A DNA stretch of 64,000 nt from an uncultured cyanobacterium (GTDB lineage: Bacteria > Cyanobacteriota > Cyanobacteriia > Cyanobacteriales > Nostocaceae): contig CAINGU010000032.1 in the NCBI GenBank assembly GCA_903848645.1, positions 1 to 64,000 on the forward strand, in the 5' to 3' direction. Shown here piece after piece: positions 36,054-44,553 of the stretch. Every line of letters starts with the position of its first letter. Positions within the stretch are counted from its first letter, which is position 1. The position numbers were made by a program, and so were the translations under genes. Below the pieces are notes generated by a model. It was not told the DNA's origin. It ran no database searches and worked only from the letters and a program-made list of their open reading frames with translations.

Positions 36054-36797
36054 ATGCCGAGGATTCTTGTCATAGACGATGACCCAGCGATTTCAGAACT
36101 TGTTGCCGTCAACTTGGAAATGGCGGGCTACGATGTTAGTCAAGCCGAAGATGGTATCAAAGGTCAGGCTCTAGCTCTCCAGCTACAACCAGACTTAATC
36201 ATGCTCGATCTGATGTTACCTAGAGTAGATGGGTTTACAGTTTGTCAACGCTTACGTCGGGATGAACGCACTTCCGAGATTCCTGTATTAATGTTAACTG
36301 CTTTAAGCCAAACTCAAAACAAGGTAGAAGGATTCAATGCTGGTGCAGATGATTACCTGACCAAACCATTTGAGTTAGAAGAATTATTGGCACGAGTTCG
36401 GGCTTTGTTGCGACGCACTGACCGGATTCCCCAAGCTGCAAAACATAGCGAAATTCTCAACTATGGACCTATTACCCTCGTTCCCGAAAGATTTGAGGCT
36501 ATTTGGTTCAAAGCAACTGTAAAACTGACTCATTTAGAGTTTGAGTTACTTCACTGTCTGCTACAACGTCATGGACAAACCGTTTCCCCCAGCGAAATCC
36601 TCAGAGAAGTTTGGGGTTATGATCCTGATGATGACATTGAAACTATTCGGGTGCATATTCGCCACTTGAGGACTAAACTTGAACCTGACCCTCGTCATCC
36701 ACGCTACATTAAGACGGTCTACGGTGCAGGATATTGTCTAGAATTACCTAGTGTACCTCCTGGAATTGAGGAAGCGATCGCTACAGTAGTTGAGTAA
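36054..36797 (+). CDS. rpaA: OmpR-type response regulator RpaA
   Basis: A 247-aa regulator nearly identical in pattern to RpaA, the master transcription factor of circadian output in cyanobacteria, which is phosphorylated by SasA and dephosphorylated by CikA. The receiver has acidic residues D8-D10 and phospho-acceptor D52 ([10 protein letters not shown]). The RpaA-specific linker [20 protein letters not shown] is followed by the winged-helix domain (about 125-235). The C-terminus carries about 15 residues beyond the last conserved strand. It is followed immediately by GGGGGCA heptamers and then der. rpaB lies 6 kb upstream on the same strand. Confidence 0.92.
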   Translation: MPRILVIDDDPAISELVAVNLEMAGYDVSQAEDGIKGQALALQLQPDLIMLDLMLPRVDGFTVCQRLRRDERTSEIPVLMLTALSQTQNKVEGFNAGADDYLTKPFELEELLARVRALLRRTDRIPQAAKHSEILNYGPITLVPERFEAIWFKATVKLTHLEFELLHCLLQRHGQTVSPSEILREVWGYDPDDDIETIRVHIRHLRTKLEPDPRHPRYIKTVYGAGYCLELPSVPPGIEEAIATVVE

Positions 36798-36799
36798 AA

Positions 36800-36891
36800 G
36801 GGAGCAGGGGGCAGGGAGCAGGGAGCAGGGAGCAGGGGGCAGGGGGCAGGGGGCAGGGGGCAGGGGGCAGGGGGCAGGGAGCAGGGGGCAG
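36800..36891 (+). repeat. GGGAGCA/GGGGGCA heptamer array after rpaA
   Basis: About thirteen heptamers follow the rpaA stop within three bases. Then come AACTGAC heptamers (about 36909-36936). The (G3-5N2-4)n arrangement on the coding strand meets the G-quadruplex pattern. The shorter relative is at 30849-30888 after rpaB. Confidence 0.9.
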
Positions 36892-37039
36892 AGGAAAGAA
36901 TTATTACCACTGACAACTGACAACTGACAACTAACAAAAAGTATGATATAATTAGTAGTTCTCTAAAACAGTGCTGGGTGAAGAACGTAGAGACAAAACT
37001 CAGCACACCTACACACTCAGCACTAAAGAACTCTAGTTT

Positions 37040-38404
37040 ATGGCATTGCCAATTGTTGCAATTATCGGTCGCCCTAATGTGGGCAAATCTACCTTTGTTA
37101 ATCGTCTTGCCGGAGATCAAACGGCGATAGTCCATGATGAACCAGGGGTAACACGCGATCGCACTTATCGTCCAGCTTTTTGGAATGATCGGGAATTTGT
37201 CGTAGTAGACACAGGTGGCTTAGTTTTTAACGATGACACCGAATTTCTCCCCATGATTCGCCAACAGGCCTTAACGGCTCTTTCAGAAGCCTGTGCTGCT
37301 ATTTTTGTGGTGGATGGGCAAGCAGGTTTGATGCCCGCAGATGAAGAAATTTCTGAATGGTTACGTCAACAACCAGTACCCGTATTACTGGCTGTGAATA
37401 AATGTGAATCTCCAGATCAAGGGATTATTCAAGCCGCTGAATTTTGGGAATTAGGACTAGGTGAACCGTTCCCCATTTCCGCTATTCATGGTAGTGGCAC
37501 AGGGGAAATCCTGGATGAGTTAATGAATCACATTCCTCTTGTAACCGAACCAGAGGAAAATAAGGAAATTAAAGTCGCCATTATTGGCAGACCAAATGTA
37601 GGCAAATCAAGCTTACTCAATGCTTTTGTTGGTGAAAATCGAGCTATTGTCAGTCCTATTTCTGGAACAACTAGAGATACGATTGATACAATAGTCGAAC
37701 GAGGTGGGCAAACCTACAGATTAATTGATACTGCTGGTATTCGCAAAAAGAAACATATAGAATACGGTACGGAATTTTTCAGTATTAACCGCGCTTTCAA
37801 AGCTATTCGTCGCTCTGATGTGGTTTTATTAGTGATTGATGCTGTAGATGGCGTAACTGAACAAGATCAAAAACTGGCAGGACGCGTTTTAGAGGAAGGT
37901 CGCGCTTGTGTTGTTGTTGTTAATAAATGGGATGCTGTTGAGAAAGACTCTTACACCATCTATGATCATGAAAAAGAATTAGAGTCACGCTTGCATTTTA
38001 CTGAATGGGCAGATACTATTTTTGTAAGTGCGGTGACGGGATTACGGGTAGAAAAGATTTTAGAATTGGTAAATACAGCGGCTGAGGCACACAAACGCCG
38101 GGTGAGTACATCAGTAATTAATGAAGTTCTCGAAGACGCTATTAGTTGGCATTCACCACCGACTTCACGGGGCGGTCGTCAAGGGAAGATTTACTATGGT
38201 ACTCAGGTGAGTAGTCAGCCTCCTTCTATCGCTCTGTTTGTTAATGATAATACCCGCTTCAATGACAATTATCGCCGTTACATTGAACGCCAATTCCGCA
38301 AACAGTTAGGTTTTCAAGGTACACCCATTCGGCTATTTTGGCGCAGTAAGAAAGTTCGAGATATGGAAGTTGGCGGTCCTAATCGAGCGACTCGTGTAAA
38401 ATAG
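37040..38404 (+). CDS. der: Ribosome-associated GTPase Der (EngA)
   Basis: A 454-aa essential GTPase for 50S ribosome assembly, with two tandem G domains and a C-terminal KH-like domain. The P-loops GRPNVGKST (10-18) and GRPNVGKSS (near 183-191) are both intact, as are DTGGL and DTAGI switch motifs and NKCE/NKWD base-recognition motifs. Length is normal. It stands downstream of rpaA on the same strand, separated by 240 bp of repeats. Confidence 0.96.
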   Translation: MALPIVAIIGRPNVGKSTFVNRLAGDQTAIVHDEPGVTRDRTYRPAFWNDREFVVVDTGGLVFNDDTEFLPMIRQQALTALSEACAAIFVVDGQAGLMPADEEISEWLRQQPVPVLLAVNKCESPDQGIIQAAEFWELGLGEPFPISAIHGSGTGEILDELMNHIPLVTEPEENKEIKVAIIGRPNVGKSSLLNAFVGENRAIVSPISGTTRDTIDTIVERGGQTYRLIDTAGIRKKKHIEYGTEFFSINRAFKAIRRSDVVLLVIDAVDGVTEQDQKLAGRVLEEGRACVVVVNKWDAVEKDSYTIYDHEKELESRLHFTEWADTIFVSAVTGLRVEKILELVNTAAEAHKRRVSTSVINEVLEDAISWHSPPTSRGGRQGKIYYGTQVSSQPPSIALFVNDNTRFNDNYRRYIERQFRKQLGFQGTPIRLFWRSKKVRDMEVGGPNRATRVK

Positions 38405-38566
38405 GAAACTGATGGAATTTTAGATTTTAAATTTTGGATTTTGGATTGAATGATTCAAAATTTACACAGGAATAATATTGCCTGGATTGTATGGAGTGAT
38501 TAAATTGAAAATCTCTTTCCCAATCTAAAATCTAAAATCCAAAATTGTTTGAGAACTGACAAAAAT

Positions 38567-39496
38567 ATGGATTTATTGCGATCGCTTCCTCTCGGACTTT
38601 ACTTAGAAGAACCGCAAACTTGGTTACACAAACTCGATCCGCGAGTTAAGTTAATTTGGTTATTGAGCTTTCTAAGTAGCTATATTGTCGCTAATAACTA
38701 TTGGCGGGTATTACTGGTATTACTGCTAATTACTTTTACTGTATTTGCCAAAATTCCTCTGAGAGTATGGCGACAACAAATGGGCTGGTTATTGATACTA
38801 TCATTTATGGTATTAGCCATTGGCGCAATTAGTCCTGATGGATTAGGTGTAAGTTATCAGTCCCGCTTACCTGCAAATGAACAAATCCTCACCCAACCAA
38901 TAACGGATAAAAATACCCAAGTTACTCCCGAATTAGCAGATAGTCATAAAAAATATAGCTATCTGCTATTTCAGAAAGGATTTGTGAAAGTAAATCGCCG
39001 TTCTTTGGATTTAGCAATTAGCTTGAGTACAATAGTTTTTACATTAATCTACAGCACTAATTTATATTTGCTCACTACCGCACCGGAAGAAATTACTTCG
39101 GGTATGGAAAGTTTAATGCAGCCTCTCAGAAGGTTCAATATTCCAGTCACAGAACTCACCCTGACGCTAACTTTATCCTTGCGGTTTATTCCCCTAGTTT
39201 TAGAAGAAATTCAAAACCTGGTGCGTTCTGTAATGACTAGGGCAATTAATTGGAAAAAGCTAGGATTAAAAGGAGGGGCAAAAGTTTGGTTAATTGTGAC
39301 TGAGAGATTATTAGAAAATCTCCTCTTGCGGGCTGAACAAATGGCAAATGCGATGATGGTAAGGGGTTTTACCAGTCCCAATGAACATCGAGTTAAATGG
39401 CAAGAGTTAAAATTAAAAATGGGTGATTGGTTAGCGATCGCTACTTTAATGATATTTTGGGTAATTAGGATAGCTTTTGGTGCAGATGTTTCTTAA
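38567..39496 (+). CDS. Energy-coupling factor transporter T component (CbiQ/EcfT family)
   Basis: A 309-aa membrane protein with about five to six hydrophobic segments. The C-terminal part (RAEQMANAMMVRGF, about residues 262-275) carries the Ala-Arg-Gly-type coupling motif of EcfT, which couples ATPases to substrate-binding S components. I chose ATG 38567 over an in-frame TTG at 38549. No ECF ATPase or S component is adjacent, so it may work with subunits encoded elsewhere, as for cyanobacterial/plastid ABCI12-like proteins. Substrate unknown. Confidence 0.8.
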   Translation: MDLLRSLPLGLYLEEPQTWLHKLDPRVKLIWLLSFLSSYIVANNYWRVLLVLLLITFTVFAKIPLRVWRQQMGWLLILSFMVLAIGAISPDGLGVSYQSRLPANEQILTQPITDKNTQVTPELADSHKKYSYLLFQKGFVKVNRRSLDLAISLSTIVFTLIYSTNLYLLTTAPEEITSGMESLMQPLRRFNIPVTELTLTLTLSLRFIPLVLEEIQNLVRSVMTRAINWKKLGLKGGAKVWLIVTERLLENLLLRAEQMANAMMVRGFTSPNEHRVKWQELKLKMGDWLAIATLMIFWVIRIAFGADVS

Positions 39497-39510
39497 CTAA
39501 TATTATTGAT

Positions 39511-39529
39511 CACCCAGGCAAACTGGGTG
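39511..39529. terminator. Hairpin between convergent genes
   Basis: CACCCAG (39511-39517) pairs with CTGGGTG (39523-39529) over a 5-nt loop. It lies between the ecfT-like gene and the convergent 39-aa ORF. It has no T-run. Confidence 0.5.
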
Positions 39530-39539
39530 AGGTAATTGA

Positions 39540-39659
39540 TTATTTTTTAGTGCTGAAAATGGTAGTAAACATCATTAACATCCCCCCTACTAAAATAATG
39601 AACGCTAATGCCCCAGTTAGCAAATCCAAAGTATTATTATCTATGGTCATATTATTCAT
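39540..39659 (-). CDS. Candidate 39-aa single-span membrane microprotein
   Basis: A short frame encoding 39 residues: MNNMTIDNNT, then one hydrophobic span (about 12-33, GALAFIILVGGMLMMF), then a short basic tail ending STKK. GAGGAG is present at 39661-39666 (minus strand), one base before the first ATG and ten before a second ATG at 39650, so the shorter 36-aa form is plausible. It fills a gap that otherwise lacks a gene, and the size and topology resemble the small subunits of photosynthetic and NDH complexes. I cannot assign it to any of those I know (PetL, PetN, PetM, PsbX, PsaM, Ycf12). The start is 20 bp from the divergent gene at 39680. Confidence 0.55.
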   Translation of the reverse strand: MNNMTIDNNTLDLLTGALAFIILVGGMLMMFTTIFSTKK

Positions 39660-39679
39660 GCTCCTCTAAATTAGACATT

Positions 39680-40228
39680 ATGAATAATAATACACAACTA
39701 CAAATTATTCTCTCTAATTCTATTATTGCCACTGTCTTACCTGCAATAGCCCAACTTGATTTACCTAACTGGTGGTTAGCTGGTGGTGCAGTCAGAAATA
39801 CAGTTTGGCGTTCTCTATTTGGGCAAGAATGTGATTTATTTATTAAAGATTTTGATATTGCTTTCTTTGATGAAACAGGAAACCGTGAACAAGAATTATT
39901 TGCTAAGTCTACTCTGAAAACACAATTTCCCGAACAGGAATTTGATGTCAAAAATCAAGCTAGTTTTGGAAATTGGCGGGCTGGAAATATGATTTTTAAT
40001 AGTACAGAAGATGGGATTACAAATTGGTTACATACGGCGACTGCTGTAGGAGTTAGGATGACTAAACAGGGAGAATGGCAATTTTTCACTCCCTACGGTT
40101 TAGATGATTTATTTAATGGGATTATTCGACCTACACCAATACATATTAATAATCCAGATGCTGATCAAAAAGCAGCGGGTTTTTTGGAAAAATGCCCTTG
40201 TCTGCGGTTGGGAAAGGATGAGTTATAA
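39680..40228 (+). CDS. Nucleotidyltransferase-like protein (COG3575 type)
   Basis: A 182-aa protein of the uncharacterised nucleotidyltransferase-like family. WWLAGGAVRNTVWRSLFG (about 30-47) provides the GG(A)VR motif, and KDFDIAFFD provides the D-x-D metal-binding pair (about 56-64), as in the pol-beta/poly(A) polymerase head fold. Later FFTPYGLDDLFNGIIRPTP is the second family block. I chose ATG 39680; an in-frame start at 39608 overlaps the divergent 39-aa ORF and has no ribosome site. The substrate is unknown. Confidence 0.75.
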   Translation: MNNNTQLQIILSNSIIATVLPAIAQLDLPNWWLAGGAVRNTVWRSLFGQECDLFIKDFDIAFFDETGNREQELFAKSTLKTQFPEQEFDVKNQASFGNWRAGNMIFNSTEDGITNWLHTATAVGVRMTKQGEWQFFTPYGLDDLFNGIIRPTPIHINNPDADQKAAGFLEKCPCLRLGKDEL

Positions 40229-40235
40229 AGTATAT

Positions 40236-40270
40236 TTTTTTGTCAGAATCAGGATGTCCAGGATTTAAGG
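40236..40270. repeat. AATCAGGAT repeat
   Basis: CAGAATCAGGATGTCCAGGA with a following TTAAGGATTTTCAGG is one copy of the family also found duplicated at 20722-20869 and inverted at 44495-44535. This copy and the inverted one flank the accessory block at 40.3-44.5 kb. Confidence 0.65.
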
Positions 40271-40322
40271 ATTTTCAGGATTTTTTATGAGATAATAAAA
40301 ATAAAGACACTGTGAACACACA

Positions 40323-40592
40323 ATGACTACTCAATTAATGGTTCAACCTTCATCTTTAATATCTTCTGGTATGAAGATGAGTGAATTTGGTAATATTTAT
40401 CTATTTAGATTTACTGAGGAACTACAGGTACGTTTTGAAGAACTATTAACAAAGAAAAAAGCTGATTCACTCACTCCTGAAGAGGAAGCGGAATATGTGG
40501 GTATTTCAGAGTTACAGCGAATATTTACCTTAATTAATGCTCAACTAGCGGCTAAAAGTAAATGGTGTCCGAACCAACTCGACGACTTATAA
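40323..40592 (+). CDS. Unknown 89-aa protein, partner of HNH endonuclease
   Basis: An 89-aa soluble, mostly helical protein I do not recognise (core FRFTEELQVRFEELLTKKKA, then LTPEEEAEYVGISELQRIF). Its last 31 bases overlap the following HNH gene in another frame, implying translational coupling. Similar short proteins with a FTEELQ...LTPEE pattern are known to me as neighbours of cyanobacterial HNH genes. A regulatory or antitoxin-like role is only an inference. The ATG at 40323 has no strong ribosome site. Confidence 0.65.
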   Translation: MTTQLMVQPSSLISSGMKMSEFGNIYLFRFTEELQVRFEELLTKKKADSLTPEEEAEYVGISELQRIFTLINAQLAAKSKWCPNQLDDL

Positions 40593-41008
40593 GAAAACGA
40601 GCTAAATTCCTCTGTGAATATTGCCACTCTCCTGAATACCTGAGTCCCGACCGTTTTACTATTGATCATATTATGCCGCAGTCTTTGGGGGGTTCAGATG
40701 AATTGGATAATTTAGCTTTGGCTTGTCATCGCTGTAATGAGCGTCATTATAATTTTATAGTAGCTAATGATCCTAAAACTCAAGAGCAAGTTGCTTTATT
40801 TAACCCTCGTCAACAAGAATGGTCAGGGCATTTTATATGGACAAAAGATGGTATAAAAATTGTAGGTACAACGCCTACAGGAAGAGCTACTAGCGATCGC
40901 TTTGACTTCAATGATGAACGACGTGATGAGCCTTCTATTCAAGTTGCTCGTCGTTTTTGGGTGGAAGCAGGTTGGCATCCACCACTATCCGATCCTCGTC
41001 AAGAATAA
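40562..41008 (+). CDS. HNH endonuclease
   Basis: A 148-aa stand-alone HNH nuclease. Zinc ligands C18/C21 (CEYC) and C55/C58 (CHRC) frame the active site DH (35-36) and N50, with H62 as the final histidine: the classical H-N-H order. It is found in DNA nicking, homing and defence enzymes; the target is unknown. It overlaps the 89-aa gene upstream by 31 bp. The C-terminal half (about 85-148) is a short extra segment conserved in this cyanobacterial subtype. Confidence 0.88.
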   Translation: MVSEPTRRLIRKRAKFLCEYCHSPEYLSPDRFTIDHIMPQSLGGSDELDNLALACHRCNERHYNFIVANDPKTQEQVALFNPRQQEWSGHFIWTKDGIKIVGTTPTGRATSDRFDFNDERRDEPSIQVARRFWVEAGWHPPLSDPRQE

Positions 41009-41074
41009 AAATCAATTTTCTATCGTGATAATTTATGCTGCATTACTAATTAACCCGATAGAAATTTGTCTTAG

Positions 41075-41248
41075 TTATTTATCACCACCTCTACCTAAAT
41101 GTTCATTTAACAAGGAACTTGCTAGTCTAGCCATAGATGGACTCGTTTTTCTACAACCAGATGCTGACTGAGATAAAACTGATCCAGCTAATTGTTTAGC
41201 CATATAGTAAAGTTCAAGAGAATTAGGGTCATGGTGAAAATTCTTCAT
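41075..41248 (-). CDS. Candidate 57-aa protein downstream of the GUN4-TPR gene
   Basis: A 57-residue frame from ATG 41248 to the TAA at 41077-41075. It has two short helices, MAKQLAGSVLSQS (16-28) and TSPSMARLASSLLNEHL (about 35-51). The arrangement of an AxxLAGSxLSQ and a SPxMAxLAS segment recalls a class of very small bacterial proteins with those repeated motifs, but I know no function for it. It lies 154 bp downstream of the 979-aa gene on the same strand and could be co-transcribed. No good ribosome site is visible. Confidence 0.5.
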   Translation of the reverse strand: MKNFHHDPNSLELYYMAKQLAGSVLSQSASGCRKTSPSMARLASSLLNEHLGRGGDK

Positions 41249-41402
41249 GTTCTTTATTTTTTGTAAATTATGATAACGATCATAGCAAATTAGTTTTTAA
41301 AAACGAGGATTTTCCAAAATATCAAGATTTTATTTAGATTTGTATAAACGGGATATCAGTTTAAATTGGGGTTTGCTGGTAATGAGGCTTATATTTTAAA
41401 GT

Positions 41403-42920
41403 TTACAAGTCTCGACGAGAGAGAAGAGACCACAGCACAGAAACGTCAGAGGAAGTCACCCACTCACAAGGGAGGCGGCCTTTTTTAATATTACTGTAGT
41501 ACAACAAACTTCCTCCTTTTGTCCATCCTACCTGATCACCAAAGGTTTGCCAGATTTTCTCATCATAATTTCTAGTTTCACCTAAATCTTGATAATCTTC
41601 ACGAAAGACTTGCAAGATTTTCTCACATAAACCTTGATAAATCCTTTTCTGCACAGAAAAACCAAACTTACCATTACTGTATCCCACCCACAATTGGTCA
41701 ATGGTGCGGAGGTCTGTACAGGGAAAATTATCAATGTGTTCAACATCTAAGCAACCTTCCTTTTCCCGTTTTGCAACTGCTAACATTACCCGTCTGGTTT
41801 CTTCATCTGCTTCTTTCCATTTCCCAGCTTTGAGTAAATCACGCAGTTTACTATAATCCATCAATTGTATCTCTTGGTTTACAGGTTGTGGTGTGGGTAT
41901 AATTTGTGGTTGTCTTTCCTGTACTACAAAAAGTTTATAAGTCTCAACGCGAGAGAAGAGAACAATAAAATATAACCAGTGACCACTACCGACCATCCAT
42001 AATTCACGCCGTGGGAGGTGGCCTGCTGGTGCTTTATTGTCAAAAGTAATATCACTGTAGTACAACCAACTTCCTCCTTTTCTCCATCCTACCTTGTCCC
42101 CAAACTTCTCCCAGATTTCTCTGCTATATCCTCTCGTTCCACCTAAACCTTGATAAATGAGATTTTGCACAGAAAAACCAAATTTACCATCGCTGTATTT
42201 TACCCACAACTGGTCAATGGTGCAGAGGTCTACCCAGGGAAAATTATCAATGTGTTTAACATCTAACCAACCTTCTTGTTCCCGATTCGCAACCATTAAC
42301 ATTACCCGTGCTGTTTCCTCATCTGCTTCCTTCAATTTTCCAGCTTTGAGTAAGTCACGCAGTTTTCTATAATCCATTCCACGGGATGATTTTAATTGTA
42401 CCTCTTGATTTATAGGTTCTGGCGTTGGTGCAATTTCTGGTTGTTTTTCCTGTACTACAAAAAGTTTACAAGTCTCGACACGAAAGAAGACAGCACCTCC
42501 CAATAACCATCCACCTACATCACTCAGTCGTATGCACACGGGTAGGTGTCCTTCTGGTGATCTCTTATCAAAAGTAATATAACTGTACCTCAACCAACTG
42601 CCTTCTTTTCTCCATCCTACTTTATCCCCAAAGGCATCCCAAATTTTCTGATCATAATCTCTCGTCCCCTCCAAACTCTGATAAATCTTGTTCTGTACAG
42701 AAAAACCAAATTTACCATCACTGTATTTTACCCACAATTGGTCAATAGTGAGCAGGTCTTCGCAGGGAAAATTATCAATACTTTTAGTATCTAACCAACC
42801 TTCTTTTTCCCGTTTTCCAACTGATAACATTACCCGTCTTGTTTCTTTATCCGCTTCTTTCCAGTTCCCAGCTTTGAGTAAGTCACGAAGACGGGTATAA
42901 TTCATACCTACTGCTGATTT
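41403..42920 (-). repeat. Three tandem GUN4-encoding units
   Basis: Units span about 42920-42453, 42380-41919 and 41861-41403 and are clearly similar at DNA level. They are separated by Pro/Gln-rich linkers (PEIAPTPEPINQE, PQIIPTPQPVNQE). At the end of unit 3, the bases corresponding to VETCK of unit 1 are present but out of frame by one, so the protein ends SLLSRRDL instead. Confidence 0.8.
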
Positions 42921-44342
42921 TAGATCAACATTATTTACTTCTAATGATTTATTGTTTGAATTAAGAATAAAGTGATAATATTTATCATCATCGTCAAAAT
43001 ATTCAAAATATTTTGATTGAACATATTGGATATAGTTAATAGTGCTTCCATAACTAAATTCATTATTTAGTCTTTTATATAGATTAGCTGCCAAATTTAA
43101 ATTTTCAAGTGCATTTTTGTTATTTCCTATTTCGCTATAGTAATTTCCCCGATAGTAGTATACTTCTGCAAGATATGTATAAATATTTAAAGCATAGTCA
43201 GGATAAGATTTTAATACAATGTTAAAATCCTCAAATGCACCTACTACATCTCCTATTTGAAAACGAACTTTTCCTCTAACATAGTATGCTTTATAGAAGT
43301 TAGGATTAATATTTAACGCTTGATTCAAATAATTGATGATTAGTTCATCTCTATTTATAATATAATTGTAATAATTGCAATCTACATCTAGGTTATAGTA
43401 AGTAATTGCTAAATTCAAATAGACTACAGCTTCTTTAGGATTAATTTTTAGTGCTTTCTCATAATCATTAATAGCATAGTCTATATAACCAAATTTTTCG
43501 TAAATAATTCCTCTGTTATTATAAGAGTAAGTGTCTTTAGGATTAATGTATATTGCTTGACTATAATCATTTATAGCATCCCGAAAGTTTCCCAGTTGAT
43601 GATGAGTTTCTGCTCGTTTGAAATATATTTCAGCATTTTTAGGATTTAGTTGTAACGCTTGACTATAATTAGTAATAGCACCTTGATAATCAAGATTATT
43701 AATACATTCATCACCTAAACTGATATATTTGTCAGCATCATAAAATGATAAATTCTCTAAATAACCATGTAAACCACCAGGATAAAGTAATTCATCTATT
43801 CCAATTAAAGTTTTATCACCACTTGATTTAATTATATTGGTTGGTAAAAACCCAGCTATAATAAGACCATATTCTTTTTCCGTGTCACTAAATTCTTCTT
43901 GACATAAAATACAAACTAAAACAGCATTTTTTTCAATTTCTTCTCTATCAATTGTCCATTGAACTTTATCAAAATATCCATAACGGGTTTTAAGCTGAAT
44001 ACCAATAGATGGATCAGAAGTTAAAGTAAAATCAATTTTTCCATCTCCACCAATGCGTTTTTCATAATCAATTTCAGTTACAAAATCACCTAAACAGATT
44101 TTAACAACTTCCTCACCCAGCTTTCCCTTCATATTATTGAAGAAAATGTTCTTAACATCGGATTGTTGCTTAAATTTATTAGCCATCTCCCAACAAAAAT
44201 CCCGTAATTGCTTTAACCTCTCTCCAGAGATAACCGTCAATTCACTATGCTGGCCTTCCTTCTTACAATGGAGTAAGTCACCAGATTTCAGTCTTTGAAT
44301 AAAATCAGTCTGCTGTGCTTTGAGTATAGTTGTCCAGTCCAT
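41403..44342 (-). CDS. PD-(D/E)XK-like nuclease domain / TPR / triple GUN4 protein
   Basis: A 979-aa multidomain protein. Residues 60-200 resemble a DUF4365-type restriction-endonuclease fold: GEE (E77), then GKIDF (D104), then QLK (Q116, K118). Residues about 203-440 are TPRs (repeats ending ALQLNPKN, IYINPKD, ALKINPKE). Residues about 475-630, 655-808 and 828-979 are three GUN4 domains, each with LRDLLKAG, IDNFP, TIDQLWV and KFGFSVQ. GUN4 binds porphyrins in chlorophyll synthesis and also occurs as a sensor module in cyanobacterial fusions. Copy 3 has a roughly 15-residue insertion (906-920), W to C at residue 864 and a frameshifted end. No signal peptide or membrane span is seen. Confidence 0.85.
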   Translation of the reverse strand: MDWTTILKAQQTDFIQRLKSGDLLHCKKEGQHSELTVISGERLKQLRDFCWEMANKFKQQSDVKNIFFNNMKGKLGEEVVKICLGDFVTEIDYEKRIGGDGKIDFTLTSDPSIGIQLKTRYGYFDKVQWTIDREEIEKNAVLVCILCQEEFSDTEKEYGLIIAGFLPTNIIKSSGDKTLIGIDELLYPGGLHGYLENLSFYDADKYISLGDECINNLDYQGAITNYSQALQLNPKNAEIYFKRAETHHQLGNFRDAINDYSQAIYINPKDTYSYNNRGIIYEKFGYIDYAINDYEKALKINPKEAVVYLNLAITYYNLDVDCNYYNYIINRDELIINYLNQALNINPNFYKAYYVRGKVRFQIGDVVGAFEDFNIVLKSYPDYALNIYTYLAEVYYYRGNYYSEIGNNKNALENLNLAANLYKRLNNEFSYGSTINYIQYVQSKYFEYFDDDDKYYHFILNSNNKSLEVNNVDLKSAVGMNYTRLRDLLKAGNWKEADKETRRVMLSVGKREKEGWLDTKSIDNFPCEDLLTIDQLWVKYSDGKFGFSVQNKIYQSLEGTRDYDQKIWDAFGDKVGWRKEGSWLRYSYITFDKRSPEGHLPVCIRLSDVGGWLLGGAVFFRVETCKLFVVQEKQPEIAPTPEPINQEVQLKSSRGMDYRKLRDLLKAGKLKEADEETARVMLMVANREQEGWLDVKHIDNFPWVDLCTIDQLWVKYSDGKFGFSVQNLIYQGLGGTRGYSREIWEKFGDKVGWRKGGSWLYYSDITFDNKAPAGHLPRRELWMVGSGHWLYFIVLFSRVETYKLFVVQERQPQIIPTPQPVNQEIQLMDYSKLRDLLKAGKWKEADEETRRVMLAVAKREKEGCLDVEHIDNFPCTDLRTIDQLWVGYSNGKFGFSVQKRIYQGLCEKILQVFREDYQDLGETRNYDEKIWQTFGDQVGWTKGGSLLYYSNIKKGRLPCEWVTSSDVSVLWSLLSRRDL

Positions 44343-44494
44343 TTGTCAAAACTCACCTTTATCTGACAAGGAGTATTTATTTTATTATTCCCTATTAAGC
44401 AGCAAAAAGCACTAATCTAGATCACATTGCAGCTTTTTGAGTCTAACCGAAAAGTATTAAATCCTCAAACCCTAAAAATGCAACTAAAACAAAT

Positions 44495-44535
44495 ATCCTG
44501 TACATCCTTAAATCCTGGATATCCTGATTCTGACA
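44495..44535. repeat. AATCCTG repeat, inverted copy
   Basis: ATCCTGTACATCCTTAAATC with a following CTGGATATCCTGATTCTGAC is the reverse orientation of the repeat at 40236-40270 and of the 74-bp units at 20722-20869. It lies between the divergent GUN4-TPR gene and the Rpn-type gene. Confidence 0.65.
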
Positions 44536-44553
44536 ATTTAATTTTATAACCCT

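Noticed and set aside
36719-37135. Minus-strand frame of 138 codons across the heptamer array
   Set aside because: Its middle is the translation of the GGGGGCA repeats, and its ends fall in rpaA and der.
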